Notes under the pieces: generated by a model
Seen by the model: only the letters and a program-made list of their open reading frames with translations
Told to the model about the DNA's origin: nothing
Database searches by the model: none
Made by a program: the position numbers and the translations under genes
Shown here: one piece after another, positions 37,201 to 52,100 of the stretch
How positions within the stretch are numbered: position 1 is the first letter of the stretch
Layout: the number at the start of each line of letters is the position of its first letter
Assembly: GCA_020055645.1 (NCBI GenBank)
Contig: CM034546.1
Location: forward strand, 93,992,001 to 94,056,000
Reading direction: 5' to 3'
Source of the DNA: Tomocerus qinae
Lineage: Eukaryota; Arthropoda; Collembola; Entomobryomorpha; Tomoceridae
DNA: 64,000 bases

Positions 37201-39990
37201 GAGTGCACTATTGACGAAGGTAAGGGAAGCTTTTCATTTTCCATCACAATACAGAACCACTTTTGACTTGTTTTGTTCACTGTGTTAGTAGGTGTATGGG
37301 CACCTTTTATTACCAGCTCTAATTATACTGACTAGTACCCTTTATTATCTAAACTACTCATTTCTAAAGAAAACTTTATATTCCTAAAGTTACTTCTAAA
37401 GTTATTGTGACATTAGCTGACCAATTAAACATTTATGTTTTAATAATATATGAAAGGTACCTCTTATATGATAACTATAGCTTTATAAATGCCTTTATAT
37501 AAGCAATGAATGCAGTATTCACTAAATCATTACAGAATATTTTTAGCATTAGCTTTGAATAGAAGAGTCACGCACATGGTATAAAAAATTAGCCAATTCA
37601 TTTAGATTGCAAATCTGTTCGGAAAGAACCAGATTAAAACCAAAACGTACCTATATTTAAATCTGTTACCCCAGGATGTAGGTACTCAGGAATTATTATC
37701 ATCATTGTCGGCTATTAAAGTTTATGCCTGTATAAATGACGCATAATTTCTACTGCGTAGGGCGTAAGGCATAAATACAATAGGTAAATGTAATTTGAAA
37801 ACTGCTAGTCCAATGTTCAGTGCTTTATTTGAAAACAAATGTGTCATCATGTTATGTAAATTCCCTATTGATGGCATTGTTATTCGTTTCGGGCATTAAC
37901 ATGCCATTTATTTTTGGACTGTTGATTATTGTTGGAATTACATAAATGTATGTAATTAAAATGATGAAATCAACATGTCCTTTTCCATCTGCATCATATT
38001 TTCTAAATATCTTCTTCGTATTTAATTCGTTACGAATTGAATTAGTAGAATTACTGAATGCAGGTACAACGGCTTGGATGGAAAATATTAGCCTGGTACG
38101 CATGATAATATTTAATATGGTTATGGCTATTTCATTATGGTATTTGTATGATGCAGACCAAATCAATGTTATTATTATACGTAATTGTAGGTAGTTTGAG
38201 AATTGACTATCATGATGAAAAGGTTTTGTATTCAGTAGTTATACTATTTGCAATAGTACTTCAACTTTATGTGTCCGTGTTGCATTAGGATTCTATTCAT
38301 AGAAGAGGCAGTGTCATTTACGTATTACCTGTCCTACCTGCTAATTTATCTTTCGTACTGTTGACTACAAAAGACCTTTTATAAACATTGGACTCTTTAG
38401 TGTCCTTCTCCTCCTCACAAGAGAATACCAATTTGAGACTTACGTTTAGATTCATCACCTTAGTGTTATTAATAAGGTACAGGATAAATGATTATTAGAG
38501 TCCATTTAGCGAATTAACACTATATTTAGTAAACTTTAATATTAGCTGTTTAAGCATCGGTAACAGATATCTGTATATTATGAATCATTTACCTACCTTG
38601 TTATTATTATCGTTGTTAATTTGGGCCACTATTATTATAATATTAGACGTAGTAATAATATTAAGTAGAACCATGAAAAGGTATTAATAATATCACGAGA
38701 TAAGGTGCTAACATAAACTCCTACCAGCAGTGCAAGTATGAGTAATTAACTATTTTTGAATACCTTTCAGGTGTGCAAGAAAAATTAATGAGCTATACAT
38801 GGATAAAATGCTCAAGACTTGTCAAGTGATTAAAAATGTGCATGCTTAAATATTTTAACGACCCTTCGACCAAGTACATTTCAAAGAAAGTCATGGGAAA
38901 CATCTTCGTTGGAATTATTTCAAAGAACTTCATCCCAACTATCAGATGACGTATTTCTGTTTATAAATTAGCAAAAAGAATAACTTGCCTTTGGAAGCTA
39001 CTACTACATGCATAGAAAAAGAACAACTTTGCGTATCGTTTGTGCCATAAAACACAATTGATCATCAGTCTAGTTTCAAGTCAAGTTTATAAAAAATTTA
39101 AACCATTCATTGAGTACAAAAAAGTGCATTAGCAGCAAGACTATCAACTTCGACCGAACATACCTGTTTATATAGTCTTGAAACAGTCTCATTAGCACGT
39201 TTATTTGATTGAACTTGAAATAATACTGCATCGAGGCTTAGTGGGACTACGTTTAAACAACATTACCAAGCGACTATACCACTTAATACCAGGAAAAGGA
39301 AACTTTTTTTGAATTAAAGAGAACTGCTGTTGACGTGGACTAGAGCCATCATCTTCCTCTCTACCAGATCACACACCGTCGACTAATACATTCAATTCGT
39401 GTCTTGATTGCCCTTATATTGAAATAAAACTGTACACCAGACCAGGGCGGACCAGACCAACAACTTAAATTGTTATTCACTCTTGGTTCAAATCAAGAAG
39501 AAGATACTCACCTCAATTTGTAACAAGTCGTCATTTTATAGTTCATTTTGATTTCATTTGACTACAACTTTCAGCTCCAGTGCCTTATCACAAGGAATAA
39601 CAGCTTAATACCCCATCATCTTAAGCTCATGTTAAAAATTCCGACAACTTCTTCGCACTTAATCACTAACTATACCTGTAGGTCATTTTGATTTATTGAA
39701 AGAGGGAACAATACAAACAATACTTTCATCTTTCATTAATCAGTAAACCATAAACGTTTAAAATCCTTATCTATCTACTAAAACAGAATTCTAGACGCAT
39801 AAACATATAAAACTTGAATGAACGCCTAATCAACCTTTTGCTTCGTGTCCGTCACATGAACTCGTGAGCAACGAAGACTTAAGTCTTATTAAAACAACAA
39901 ATTGGATAAACAAGTGTTAATATCTTGACGAAAGCCAATTAGTAAACCATCAACCTGGCTAGTGCAAGTTACAATTTGCCGGCCGCCAAA
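34215..39990. other. Host non-coding DNA, probable 5' flank and leader of the 39991 gene
   Basis: No protein-like frame. The stretch 35200-36200 is less AT-rich than its surroundings and could contain a promoter or 5' untranslated exons. A GACGAAG|GTAAGG splice-donor-like site at 37219 follows a short open stretch. Nothing is firm enough to annotate as an exon. Confidence 0.4.
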
Positions 39991-40172
39991 ATGCTTCGAG
40001 CGGTGAACTGGGGTGAGAAATTGGGCCACCTCTTTGGTGGTCATCATGGACGGATTTTAAGAATTATGATTATATTCCTGTGTGCTCTTGGAGTTCTTGT
40101 TGGGATCTATCGGGCTCGCTCCGACCGAATTCAAAAAGAAATTAGTGTCAGCAATAAACATCAACTTAAAAG
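39991..40172 (+). CDS. First coding exon of a type II membrane protein (host gene)
   Basis: ATG at 39991 in a strong context (GCCGCCAAAATG). About 60 residues: a short basic/His N-terminus (MLRAVNWGEKLGHLFGGHHG), a hydrophobic segment (ILRIMIIFLCALGVLVGI, about 23-40) and then a polar, charged stem. This is the usual start of a Golgi type II enzyme such as a glycosyltransferase or sulfotransferase, but the catalytic part is not in view. The exon ends at an AG|GTCAGT donor at 40172/40173, splitting a codon after two bases. No downstream exon was recognised in the remaining 24 kb, so a very long first intron is likely. Confidence 0.55.
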
Positions 40173-43100
40173 GTCAGTTCACTTATACTTATTATTTGCT
40201 TTAAAGCTTTCTGCCTCAGCATCTGAATTGCAACTTTAAAATCCCTGACTCCAGATAGCATGTATAAAAATGTCTAGCATCCGACCTTTAACTGCTTTTT
40301 TTGCACTATAGTTATGTCCTTTGAAAATTGGTGTAAAATGTAGAATTCTGTTTACTTACATGTATTTTTGATACAATATTGAATAAAATGGTCAGTAAAC
40401 CATTTACTTCATCATCAATTAGTAGAGGAAGGTTGGGATACAGAAAATAAATTACACATCAGTAAGGTGGACTGCTATTCTGATTAGAACTGGGTAATCA
40501 CTTTAGAATTGAAAGTATGCTATTTATATTTAGTGCAGAAGATAACTGTATCTTTATCCTAATTACGCATAACGATGTGCAAGTAGAGATTAGTTTCCAC
40601 AATAGCTCGCTGCTCTCATGTGTATAAATATGTATGCAAATATATGGCAGCTCTTTATGGCTGAGTAAACATTAACAGTTTAATGCTACATTAGGTATTG
40701 TTGCCTCTAACCATACGAAACACCCAAGACATCATTATTACCTATTACATTACATATTGAAGTACATGGGGTGCAAAATGCTGACGTTTGCTTATTATAA
40801 TTGTAATAATTTCGTAGTATGTAAATTTTGGATATTATAAGTGATTAAGCGTACATTGAAGATCTCATTGTCACAATACCCACTCGAAAATTAGCATTTA
40901 GGTATTTTAGGTATTCATGTAAACAAAAAAGAAAAACGACTCTTGTTTTGTGTTTGTGCGTAAGTAGGACGAAGCAACTTGCCTTGTTTTAATGTTAGCA
41001 TTGAAGATTTTCCATGAGGTTACCATAAGTTGAAACATGTAGATACTAGATTTCCATAATAATAATGACAGATCTCTCCCAATTTTTAATGTAGTGGTGC
41101 TAATGATACTGATACTATTAGTAGTAATAGATTTGGTACCACAGCTAATCGTATTAAAACAATGTAAGTGACAACGTAATGATGGACGAGATATTGCACA
41201 AGTACGAGATCGCAATTATAAACGGATCTCACCTTGGTCTACCAATGAGACGTAATGAAATCATTATATCAAGGATAATCCCTAGTATCTATGGTATGTT
41301 AAAGACAAATTCAGATTATCGTGTGTAAACATAAGCAATTCATGCAACAAGATAACACAAGACGTATGATTATCAGTCCACATACTCCTTATATAGTAAT
41401 TACACACAAGAATATTTAGAAAAATCATATATACCTACAAGTAGTGACATTGTAATTACATGAATATCATTTTAATGCAATTAGCATTACTACGTACAAA
41501 TCAATCCTTGTAACAACATACATTAAGGAACATATCAGCAAATTTAATTTCATTGAACTTCATATGGCACATTTATATAGATGTACGGAAAGACAATCAA
41601 AATGCTGCATGTACAAACAGAAACAAAGCAACCCTCTAATTTTATTTGAGCTTGAGGTATGGAATATTAAATTGGCTATGTGCAGTAAGGATTGTGTGCC
41701 TATGGGTCGTATGCGTAAAGGGCAACAATGGAAGGTAATTTGTAATTGTGCAGAGTTATTAGTGTAAAATTGGAAAGTGACTGCATGCATTGTAATTACC
41801 ACTTTGAAGGGTCACTCGCTAATACGCTAAATTGACTTACGCTAAAATTATAAATTACTCGAATTGTGTGCTATTACATATTGGGAGAGGAGATAGATAG
41901 AATCATAGCCGATGGCCAATTTCATTATGTAAAATTTCAAGTACAAATACAGACTCGTATGACATTAAAAATACGATGTACTTGCTTTGTGGATTGATTA
42001 CCAATGGGAAGTACCTAACCACCTACCTAGGTGTATTCCACGTGTATTATATTATTAGGACGGTGCATAAAGACAGCTATTCCAATTTACACAATGAATG
42101 TGCCACTGCACTGTTTAGGATAAGCTGGATGCTGCACTATGTGGTTTAACTATTATTCTATTACGGTGTTATACATACTTCTGTGTAATACTTACTTTAT
42201 AATGGCAGAGGTAATACATGTTCGCTATGGTGTGGTCGGGTAAGAATTTGCAAACTCGTTGCGGTTAGCAGAGTGAAGAAGGTCACTAGAATTGCAGTTC
42301 AATTGACTTCAATTCTTCTTTTATTATATATTTTAAATGCATTAGGTGTGCATAATACAATCAAGTTACATTGGTATTATCAATCTAGTAAGTAGATTAA
42401 TTCTGAGATTAGTTTTTCTCTTCATTACTACACCTTAGCAGCTCATTTACAATGCCCTTTCCTCACTGTCACTCATTTCAGCAGAGTCAAGTCAAAGGGC
42501 ACCTCGTTTCTGCAGGCCCATTGCCATGATGCTACACGATATACATACTTTGTTAGTCAATTAGCATTGTTCAATGGAGTAACTACATATTACATCTTAA
42601 CGAATAAAGACATATATGTATACTTATACATTTTATCTTTAAGGCTGACTAGATTAACAGATTAACACTTGGACAGTTAGACACTACAATGTCTCTGAAT
42701 CCAATTTATTCCCATTTGAATACAAGAATTTTCTTAATTTTTTTCACGAGAGAAAGTCACGAGGGCTTTGACTTGACAATATGGGATTATAAGATCTGAT
42801 CTCAACTGTTTCTTAGTTCGTATTCGTAGTACAATAGAGTACAATGTATGCAGCTTGAATACCAATTCCTATCTATGGCTGTGTTACTAAATATAAGTAG
42901 AGCTTGTATTTAGGGCCTTTTGATCTGCAATGCACTTGATGCTTCACTAGTAATTTATAATTGCTGTAGAATGCTGTCTTTTGTTATCAGAAAGCTTTGT
43001 TTAACTGAATTGCACTCAAGGTCATGCTACATGGGTTTTAGGGCCACCACGATCCACGTTCCTAATTCAGACACTGAGGCAAAGTCAAATCAATACCTTA

Positions 43101-46100
43101 GAAATAGACATTGACATGATACAAATCTTTTATTATTAATTGATTTCTGATCAAAGCCAAACTAGTGTTTATACTTTTGCCCCTAAGGGATATTTAAAGT
43201 GAGATTGCGACATTGAATTGACTTGATTACGATAATTAGAGCGAATGAGAATGAGACATGTCTTTGGAAGTCTGTTTGTATATCTTATTCTTTTGACTAT
43301 TGGCACTAACCGATGCTGGGTCTCCCAATTGCTCCTTAGCTGAAATGAAAAGTGCAATAAAATGCCTTAGGTTAATTACCTAGACGTTATTTGACCTACA
43401 TGATACATGTTATACCATCGTTAAAAAGGACCATGTTTGCATAATTTGATAAATTATCCTTAGACATCGATGATTGTGGTAGAATTGTTAGAGCTAAATG
43501 TTCGGCCTAAATTCAAATAAAAGCATTTCATTCAGCGTAGCCTTTCATTCATGCTTTCCAGTGGTGATAAGGTAATAATGTAGAATGAGACTTGATTTGC
43601 TGCTTGGTGGTCTGCCTGGAGTGTCGAGTGTTAAATTAAAATAGTGAGGTCTGTACTTCACGCGATAAGCAATTGGATTGCTCTTCTATTACAAACAAAC
43701 ATCAAATGAAATGGAAGTAAAGTACAGGTGTGTTTACATTGCTCGACGGGTGGGCTCACCTCAAGTTCATGACTTGTCCATGAAATTTCACTCAATTACT
43801 AAAACTAACACTTGGTAGGATACTAAGGCTAAGATAAGCTAAAGAATCTCCTACTTGTTAGTTCAATGTAATTGGATGGATCAAGCTTAAAAACATGCCA
43901 AGAGACTCATTGACAGGATTAGTAGGTTAAACAAGGACCATTATACAGAGTCGTCACATCACCGTAATAATAATTACATCTTAAGAAGTATTTGCTCTAT
44001 GTAAGTGTAGTGTGAATGTGAATGACTTTAAATCTCCATTTGCAAACACTCATGTCTGCCTTAAGCGGAAAAACAAACAAAAAATTGCCGAGGTTCCTCT
44101 GCGGGATTCTTTTCTCTCGTGTTTTTTGGTGTTGATGAATCTAGAATTTAAAGATAAGTCAAGTCAGGACTTGAGTATATTTATGCGATGAAAAAACTCG
44201 TTTCCCTACAAGTAGCTACGTAAATGTAGTAGTTTCCATGCAAGAATGACACTTAGTAATATAGATGATAGGTATATCTAGGATAAGTGAATGAAAAATA
44301 TACTCTTGTTTGTGCACAGTATCCTTATATAGCGTTGTGGATGCAAATTATCGCGTGCTCAAAGACACTATTAAGAACTGACATTTCAAATGATATACTG
44401 TAGGCATTAGTGGCTTATCATTAGAACACTTTAGATATAGCACACCTATTACTATATATAGAAACTTTTTTGTGTCTATAAATTGATTAGGTAAATAGCG
44501 GTGGCAATATAGAACAATACGGAAGGAAGGAAATTTATCTCCACTTGCCATGAACGAATGTGATTGTAATGTTATTATTGACAGTTCTTGTGTTCTATGG
44601 TGGGGCTGTGTAAGCAGCAAAAACCAGAATGACAGTGAATGAAATATTAACTCGCTACTCTGCGTCTTGTCTCATTTTGTCGCTGTAGTTTCTTCTAAGA
44701 ATAAGGAGTGTGCAGCGAAATGGAGATAGACAGGATGTAAAGTAAATTAATTTAGGGTGTCACTTATTTGCTTGGCTACTTGCAACTTGCAATACAACAA
44801 CACAATTACACGAGTCAAGTGAATGATATTATTGTAAGACAGACGAAGCATATCTTTGTTGGTTTGCGATGCAATTTTAGTTCTAAGATTGTACTATACC
44901 TGTAGATACTTATTTCAGTTGTATTGTTATTGTTGCATGCGAACGTTAGGGATATTTAAAATACTACCCTAGCCAGATACAACTTGGAGATACAGCATAA
45001 GAAAATACAAGCGTAGATTTGTATCTCTGCGTGTAACTTATCTATGTATTTTCTGTTGTATATTAATAGTGTAAGGGTAGCTTACGCAAGATTCCCATGC
45101 AAACCCAGCATTAATTTTTATTCGCTTTATAAAGCAGTCTGCTTACCTATTTTAAGCTCTACTTTGTTATGCTCTGTTGTGATATTAGTATGGGAGTCGT
45201 ACTCAAGTGAACTATTTAGTACGTATAATCAAGATTCATTAAACTAAATTCTACATTTCGTTTTGTTTTAGGGTTATAGGTTATGGCAGAACATTATTGG
45301 CATACCTATGTTTGTATTATTTACTTAGCTTTCCAAAGATTGTTAACTGCAAATTACATGTATGAGTGTTCTACAAGTAGTTAACGTTTCGTGTGCATAA
45401 CTTTATTTTGGTTTGATACAATACCTAAGCAAATATAATTGATAATTACAAGTTGGAAGTTAGGGTAGCAAGATTGGTTGATTTTTCTTAATCGTCTATA
45501 TGTATTGTCAGTGTCACAAATGTCGAATTGAGATAATCTTATCGACTCTTACATACTTGGAATGAACAGATATCATGTTACAATTGTATACTTTTAAGTA
45601 GTATGTATTGTGTTATTTTTTATTGTTCGTTCCTGAGCCGCTTTTGTTTTCCTTTGGCTAATATCCGTAGTACGTACTGATTGTATGCTTTTGTGAGTTA
45701 TGTAATTGAAGTTGTAAATAGTTCCGACTGTTAATATGTACTAATGAGTTATTCTGAGGTGAACCGAGTCAAGATTTCAACTGATTGATCATTATTCGTA
45801 GCTTATACGCTACTTAATTCATTCACTACGCATAACATAACAAGAACTTTTTGCTTTCTATGATTTAAAAAACATATTTGCTTTATTCAATGTGAAATAC
45901 ATCGTCTATTGTACAAAAATTAGAATTGCTAAGTACCTCGCCCAATGTTGCAATGAAAGGTTTTTGAATGCCATTTTTTGTACCATGGTCAAATGTCAAG
46001 CATTTGTGATTGTTTGAGTAATGCTCTCATTAATGTATCAATACCTCAATATTTTGTAGACTTACAATTCAACTGCGTTGAATATGTCAAAGTACCTGCA

Positions 46101-49100
46101 ATTATCATTTTATTAGTATTGCATTACACCTTTGTGAAACATCAAGTACAATAGCAGACCTCAACAAAACTCAACAAAAACTCTAGCAAGTGTTTTGCAT
46201 GTAGGAGATTTTGTAGAACGTATGAAGTAGGTTTAGTGTACACTTGCCCATTGTTTGTCTTCCCTTTTTTAAAGGAAACGAATGTAGTACAATATTATAA
46301 TAATATGCAAAAAAGGCTTCTTGATTAAAGGACTTCCGAATTGCATTTACAATGTAAATGATGTGTAGAAACTGGTGCCATTAGTATTGCAACAATATGG
46401 AAAATTTGTCAGTGCACGTATCTTTCTGTGAATACTGCAGACATGAAAATAATTACCTATTTCAATGTATTCGTTTCATTCGAATAGAAAATTAATAGGG
46501 CACCCATTGTACTTAAAACCATTAAATTGGTACTTAGGGCTTATGATAAGAAATTCGCAATACGTTAATTCACTGCATGAAAAGAGTTTCTTAGATGACA
46601 CGGAACTATCGTTGAAACATTTATATGCGATTATATTAAGTAGGTAGACTGACTGCATAATTTTTATATTATTTGGACTGAATTCAAGTAAGGAATAACA
46701 GCTTATGTCACTGGCCTACACAATAATGCAGTTTCAACTTAATTTACTCATTCTCTGAATTTCTGGCCGTTCCTAACAGTATTAGTGTACGGTACACCAG
46801 TGTGTACGTAACCTAATGAGAAATTTGTGCAATGTGTGGGTGGAAAAGATTTTATTTATTTAGCAAATACTAAACCTAAGTCTTTAGTATTTGCTTGCTA
46901 CATTACCAAATTAAATATAAGTATGTAGGGTAATTATTCCTCCCTTTTGCCCAAAGCACTAATATTCAAGCTCTGTTTGCCTTGCAGGTGCCAAATGTCA
47001 ATATTTCCCAAATATAAATTATCAAAAAGGAACTACATAACATGTTTTTATAAATTATATCACAATTAATGTCACAGGAGGGCCATTTTGCTAAACATGG
47101 CTAGACTCATTAATAGTCCACGTCTACGTGCTATATAACCATGCACATGTTTATTTGAATGGTAGGTGAACAGAAGCAGCAGCAGAGAATCAGATCATTT
47201 ACATATATTTTGGCGTAGATTCCCGGAACTTTACATTGCCAGAAAGTGGACATATAGTGTGTACTAATTTTATGTTTCCTAAATGTGTATGGTATGTATC
47301 ATCAGCTTCGCTTCACTCTGTGATGTACTAACATAAGATTAGGCAAAAGCAAACAAAGTAGTAAATTAGTACCTTCATGCCTTGTTTTCATAATATTTTC
47401 CCTAGCCATTACAATCTTAAAACATTTCCTGTTAAATGAATACATAAATAATTTGGCAATATAATATAGCTAACCGTCCGTGTGATGTAAAGCACGATTT
47501 TGAATTTGCAAAAACTATTTTGTTTATCTGCATGCTCTTTATATGTATCTTTATGTAAATGGTACACATGCACTGAGCTCCACTTCCCATCTTTTTTGCA
47601 TGCATTTAATTCCTCCATTTGTCTGTGTACATAATAGGGCTGTGATGCTAAATTGTATTATTTTACATCGCAGCGCTATACGATTAAACGGTATTTAATG
47701 GCATGAAAGGAAAGATAGACATGTTTGGGAAAAGGAAAAGGATCTTCAACTTCCATCTCTGTGAATTACAAAAACAGGTGTTACAGTAAAGTAACAAGAT
47801 GCTATATGGATACCACAAAGTAAAATATCCACGCAAATACAGATAAATACCACCTTGTTGGGTATGGAATATGGAATTAGTTTTATTGACAAAACTCTCA
47901 TAAATCATTTTAATGCAGATTTTTGCTATAACATGCATTAGAAATTCTTTTCGTATTTTAATTCACTATCCGGTTTGCTTCGGTTTCCTTTTCATGAGAA
48001 TTTTTATCCTGTTATGCAATTGGAAATCTGTTTCGTTCTGCTCTTTCAGTACTATAATATAATGTCACGTCAGTCATTTCAATTCATTCCACTACATTAC
48101 ACAGTCTTACTCACGGTAAACGACTTGCTATTTGCTTTGGAGTAGACGCTCAAGTATTATATCATACTCGTTCAAACTAGTAACTTACTTTGAGATGGAG
48201 AGGTTTACTTAGGAATATTGGATATTGATCATATACAAAAAAACACAGCAAAGAGTGAGTGGGTTATGGATCAATGGATCTTAACAATAATATTATGGCA
48301 TAGTATACAGATACTTACAGTTACTAGCAGCATGCATGTATGTGCAAGTATTTTACAATAAGATGAACCTACGTCACCAACACCATCAACGTCAACTTTC
48401 AAGAGCAGGCAATTCATGAGCAGAGTTGTGTTCACTACTGGGAGGATCGTATATTTCAAAACTTCATCATATCATCCAAGTATACAGTCGTTTTTCCCTG
48501 TGCTGTGTTCAATGTGCAGAATACACTCTGCCGTCAGAAGCATTGTCAAAAGAGAAGGGCAAAGAGCAACATAAAGTGACTTAGGATAGGTTACATTGAA
48601 TAGGATCAAGTCAGCTATATGATTCGAAGCATGGATTTTCTTGAAAGTGAAATCAAGCCGAAAAACGGGTTCACTTCATCTCAAACATACTCTCCTTCAT
48701 CCTATATACTGTCGACGAGCAAAAGTACTTCTATGAACCATCTCTCTACCTTCAGAATTCCTGGGGAGAATATTTACTAGTGTAGTACCTTATGTACATC
48801 GTAATATAAGATGTGATAGTAATGCACGCAATAACGTCTCTGAACTCTATTACATCTATGCACACACCATAAATGTATATACAGTTACAATAGTGCAGAG
48901 TAATCATATGCATATTAACTGTAGAGCTTGGATAGGTAGTTATTAGTTATGTAGCACTTTATAAGCACATTAGCATTAAAAATTTACACATATGCATTCC
49001 ATTAACACACAGTGAGCTACGCTGTGCAGGTGCTTTACAGCGTGCTTATTTAGTTAAACTGTTGTAGCAATATCTTTTCCTTCATCTTTATCTTAAGCAT

Positions 49101-52100
49101 CCAATCCGGCCGGTTTGCTTCATTTCAATTTGGTTATGATACTTTGGTGTGTATTTCATGCACTCAATCTAATGCATCGGAAATACAGTAATGCAAAAAT
49201 CAATCACATCTGAAAAAGATTCCTACTGTATGTGTGTATGCATATTATAACCTAATAGATAGGTATTATTACACATGCACGTTAACATAACACTTTCTAA
49301 AATATGACTCATAAAAAGCATTCGCACTGCTGTAGCGCAGACTGTTTATTTGCTGTTCCAAATGTCATAGATAAAATAAACGTCAGCCACACTCATTTAC
49401 TTATTTGGATCGAAATGTGTAGAAGCATTCAGTGCATAAAACGATCATCAATTAGAACTTTTAAGTTCAAAAGTAATGCATTTGGGTTGGTTAATGGTAA
49501 ATACTTAAAGGGGAGATAGTGCACATGCACAAGTATCTATACCAATCGCTTCCTACATAGATTTGCGTATGCTACAAGCAGGAATTAGATACAAATTTTC
49601 GTTTTCCTTTTTCATCTAATAAAAGTTAATTGTTAATTGCACTGAGCTAGAAAGTAGAATGACATTTTGTTCTTCCATTAGTGGATTGCATTGATATCCA
49701 TGACATTAGAATTAGCACTGACGAGGAGAAGCAATACTGGGTATATTCATGACTAGAGCTACCGCGTGATAAACTAACAGCTATGTTGTGTGATGCATTA
49801 ATCTACTACTACGTAGTGTAGTAATATTATGGTTACACAATAACAATGAAAATGTAGCTGCTTGTAGAATACACACTTGCTAAAAATTCAAAACCGCTTA
49901 AGGCTAACGATTAGAGTGCACTTGCCAATTTCAGTTACGCAAATTCTACTCAGAAAGAAATAGTCCTATCACAGAATCACAATTCACAATGGATCTAGTA
50001 CTGCAGAGCAGAGCAGCTTACACATGTAAAATATATTATTCAATGTTGTACGAGTAGCTTGCTCTGAGCTGCGCGCTCTCTTCTTTTCTTCGATATTTAG
50101 CAATGAATGGAATTAGTATTTTTGTTGGCTCATTGTCTTGTCTACTTTACCGATGGTAAATCGAGTTAAGCCTACCGCTCATTGTTTATCTATTGCACTG
50201 CTAATACTACATACTTATTTACTTCAATTAAATATGCGTCAGATTTAGTATCTTGTAATTTGCTTGCGTGGTGTAATAATAATCTAATTCCCGCATGCTT
50301 ATAGCTATCCTTAGCCTTGCAATCCATGTCCAACAAAGTCGTCTTTAGATAAGACTTTTACTTAACCCTAATAATCCCTTTTGCATTGTAAAATGATAAT
50401 AACTTGCATTTTCCAATTGAAAATCTTTAATGCATGCTTTGCCCCAGTATTTACGCTATTTTGAAAAGTGTAATTTGTAACATTGGCTAAAACAAAAGTT
50501 CATTTTCATTTTTAAATTGATTTCGTGTGCAAATAACGTAATGTACAAGTCCATGCAAATAACTTGCCAACTTTGTCGCTATTGTTTACTCCATTATGTT
50601 ATGCTCTGTTAGTTAATGTGTAACAAAAGGGGAAATCCTATTGTGTTGTGCTCTTAATAACTTATCTATTTATTTCATGTCTTCTATTAAAATTAAATTT
50701 GATTTAATCATCCTTGCTCATTGCCGGGTTTCCGACTTCGTTGTGCTACTTATAAAATTACATGGCTAACTGTATAAATGTTAATTATTTATGTAATAAG
50801 GTATATTTATATTGGCATTGTAGGCTTTTAACATGAACTGGAGTACTTAAGATTGTTCTACCTAGGTTTGACCTTTAATTGGGCGTGGAAGTAGTCTTCT
50901 TTAAAATATGACTTCTTTAAACAAGTATCCCTAATTTTGCGTAATTTCTATCTACGTAAATTGGAATTAAATGTGTAAACTTATCTCCCTAAATATAAGG
51001 CGTAAAACAAATAGTGCTAACGTGGGTGTACAAATTCTATTTGCGTCATCGTGACAGAAACAAATTACTTATGCAGTTGAAAAGGTGTCGTGCACCAAAA
51101 CATTTTCAATCACACTGCTTTGAATAGAATTACCTAGTTACCTAATGCGCACATCTACATCTAATTAGATTTTGTCCTTTTACAAAATGTAATTTAAATG
51201 AGGGATGTTATTGTGTATTAGATAAAGGAATTGAGTTAGGAATGAAGCCATGATTTTCTTCTGATAATATGATTGAATTTAATTGATATATTTTACGTAA
51301 CTTTAATCAGCATTTAATAAGTTTACATCATATTTTGTTAAAGATTGTGCTATGATGGGATAGTGCGATAAATTCCTGTTTTACACGAACTGTATTATTA
51401 ATTAAGTATTACAACTATTATGCACATTTCATCAAAAGGGAGCTGATCCTTAATGAATTACCCAGTGAGTAGAGTAAGCTTTATAAAATAGCCATAATGA
51501 AATAACACTACTGTTTACAGGAGAGCTGAAGATGTGCGATGCAGTCACTTTGTATTAATAACAATAATTCTCCCATTATCACAAACAATTTATTTTTATC
51601 GTCCATTCTAAACAGCATGTGACGAAAGAGTCTCAATAGTAGTATACACCAAAAATTGCGAAATTTTCTCATGTAGCTGACACTCTCTAATAAAAATATG
51701 TGGGATTATTCTAATTTACGACTTAAGTTTACAAGTATATATGAATTGATGATGAGAAGCGAACACAACTATGAGTTTAATGCTCAGTGCGGTATGTACT
51801 TGCTATATAAATACAGAACAAAAATTGCACTAAAAGAAAGGATATGGTAGAGTGAAACAAGAAAGTGCTCCACCAGACTATATATATCAGAGCAACAGGG
51901 CAGACCATGCGTAACTCTTAACGGAGTTATGTCATCATTGCCAGTGGATTGTCACTTGCCGTCATCACTGGTACTGTTCACTACTATTGCATCTGATAAC
52001 AAGTATATATCATCTGGATTATAGTAAGATCGAATCTATATAAAGATAGAAAATTCCCATTCATTCCCGTACATGCTATAATATTGCTACATTTAGCTTT

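Noticed and set aside
41560-41802. Overlapping frames on both strands around 41.6 kb
   Set aside because: Frames on both strands of the same DNA with no protein-like pattern; treated as chance.
44348-48459. Several 60-90-residue frames in the host region
   Set aside because: Composition and starts fit random AT-rich sequence; no domain, splice or promoter support.
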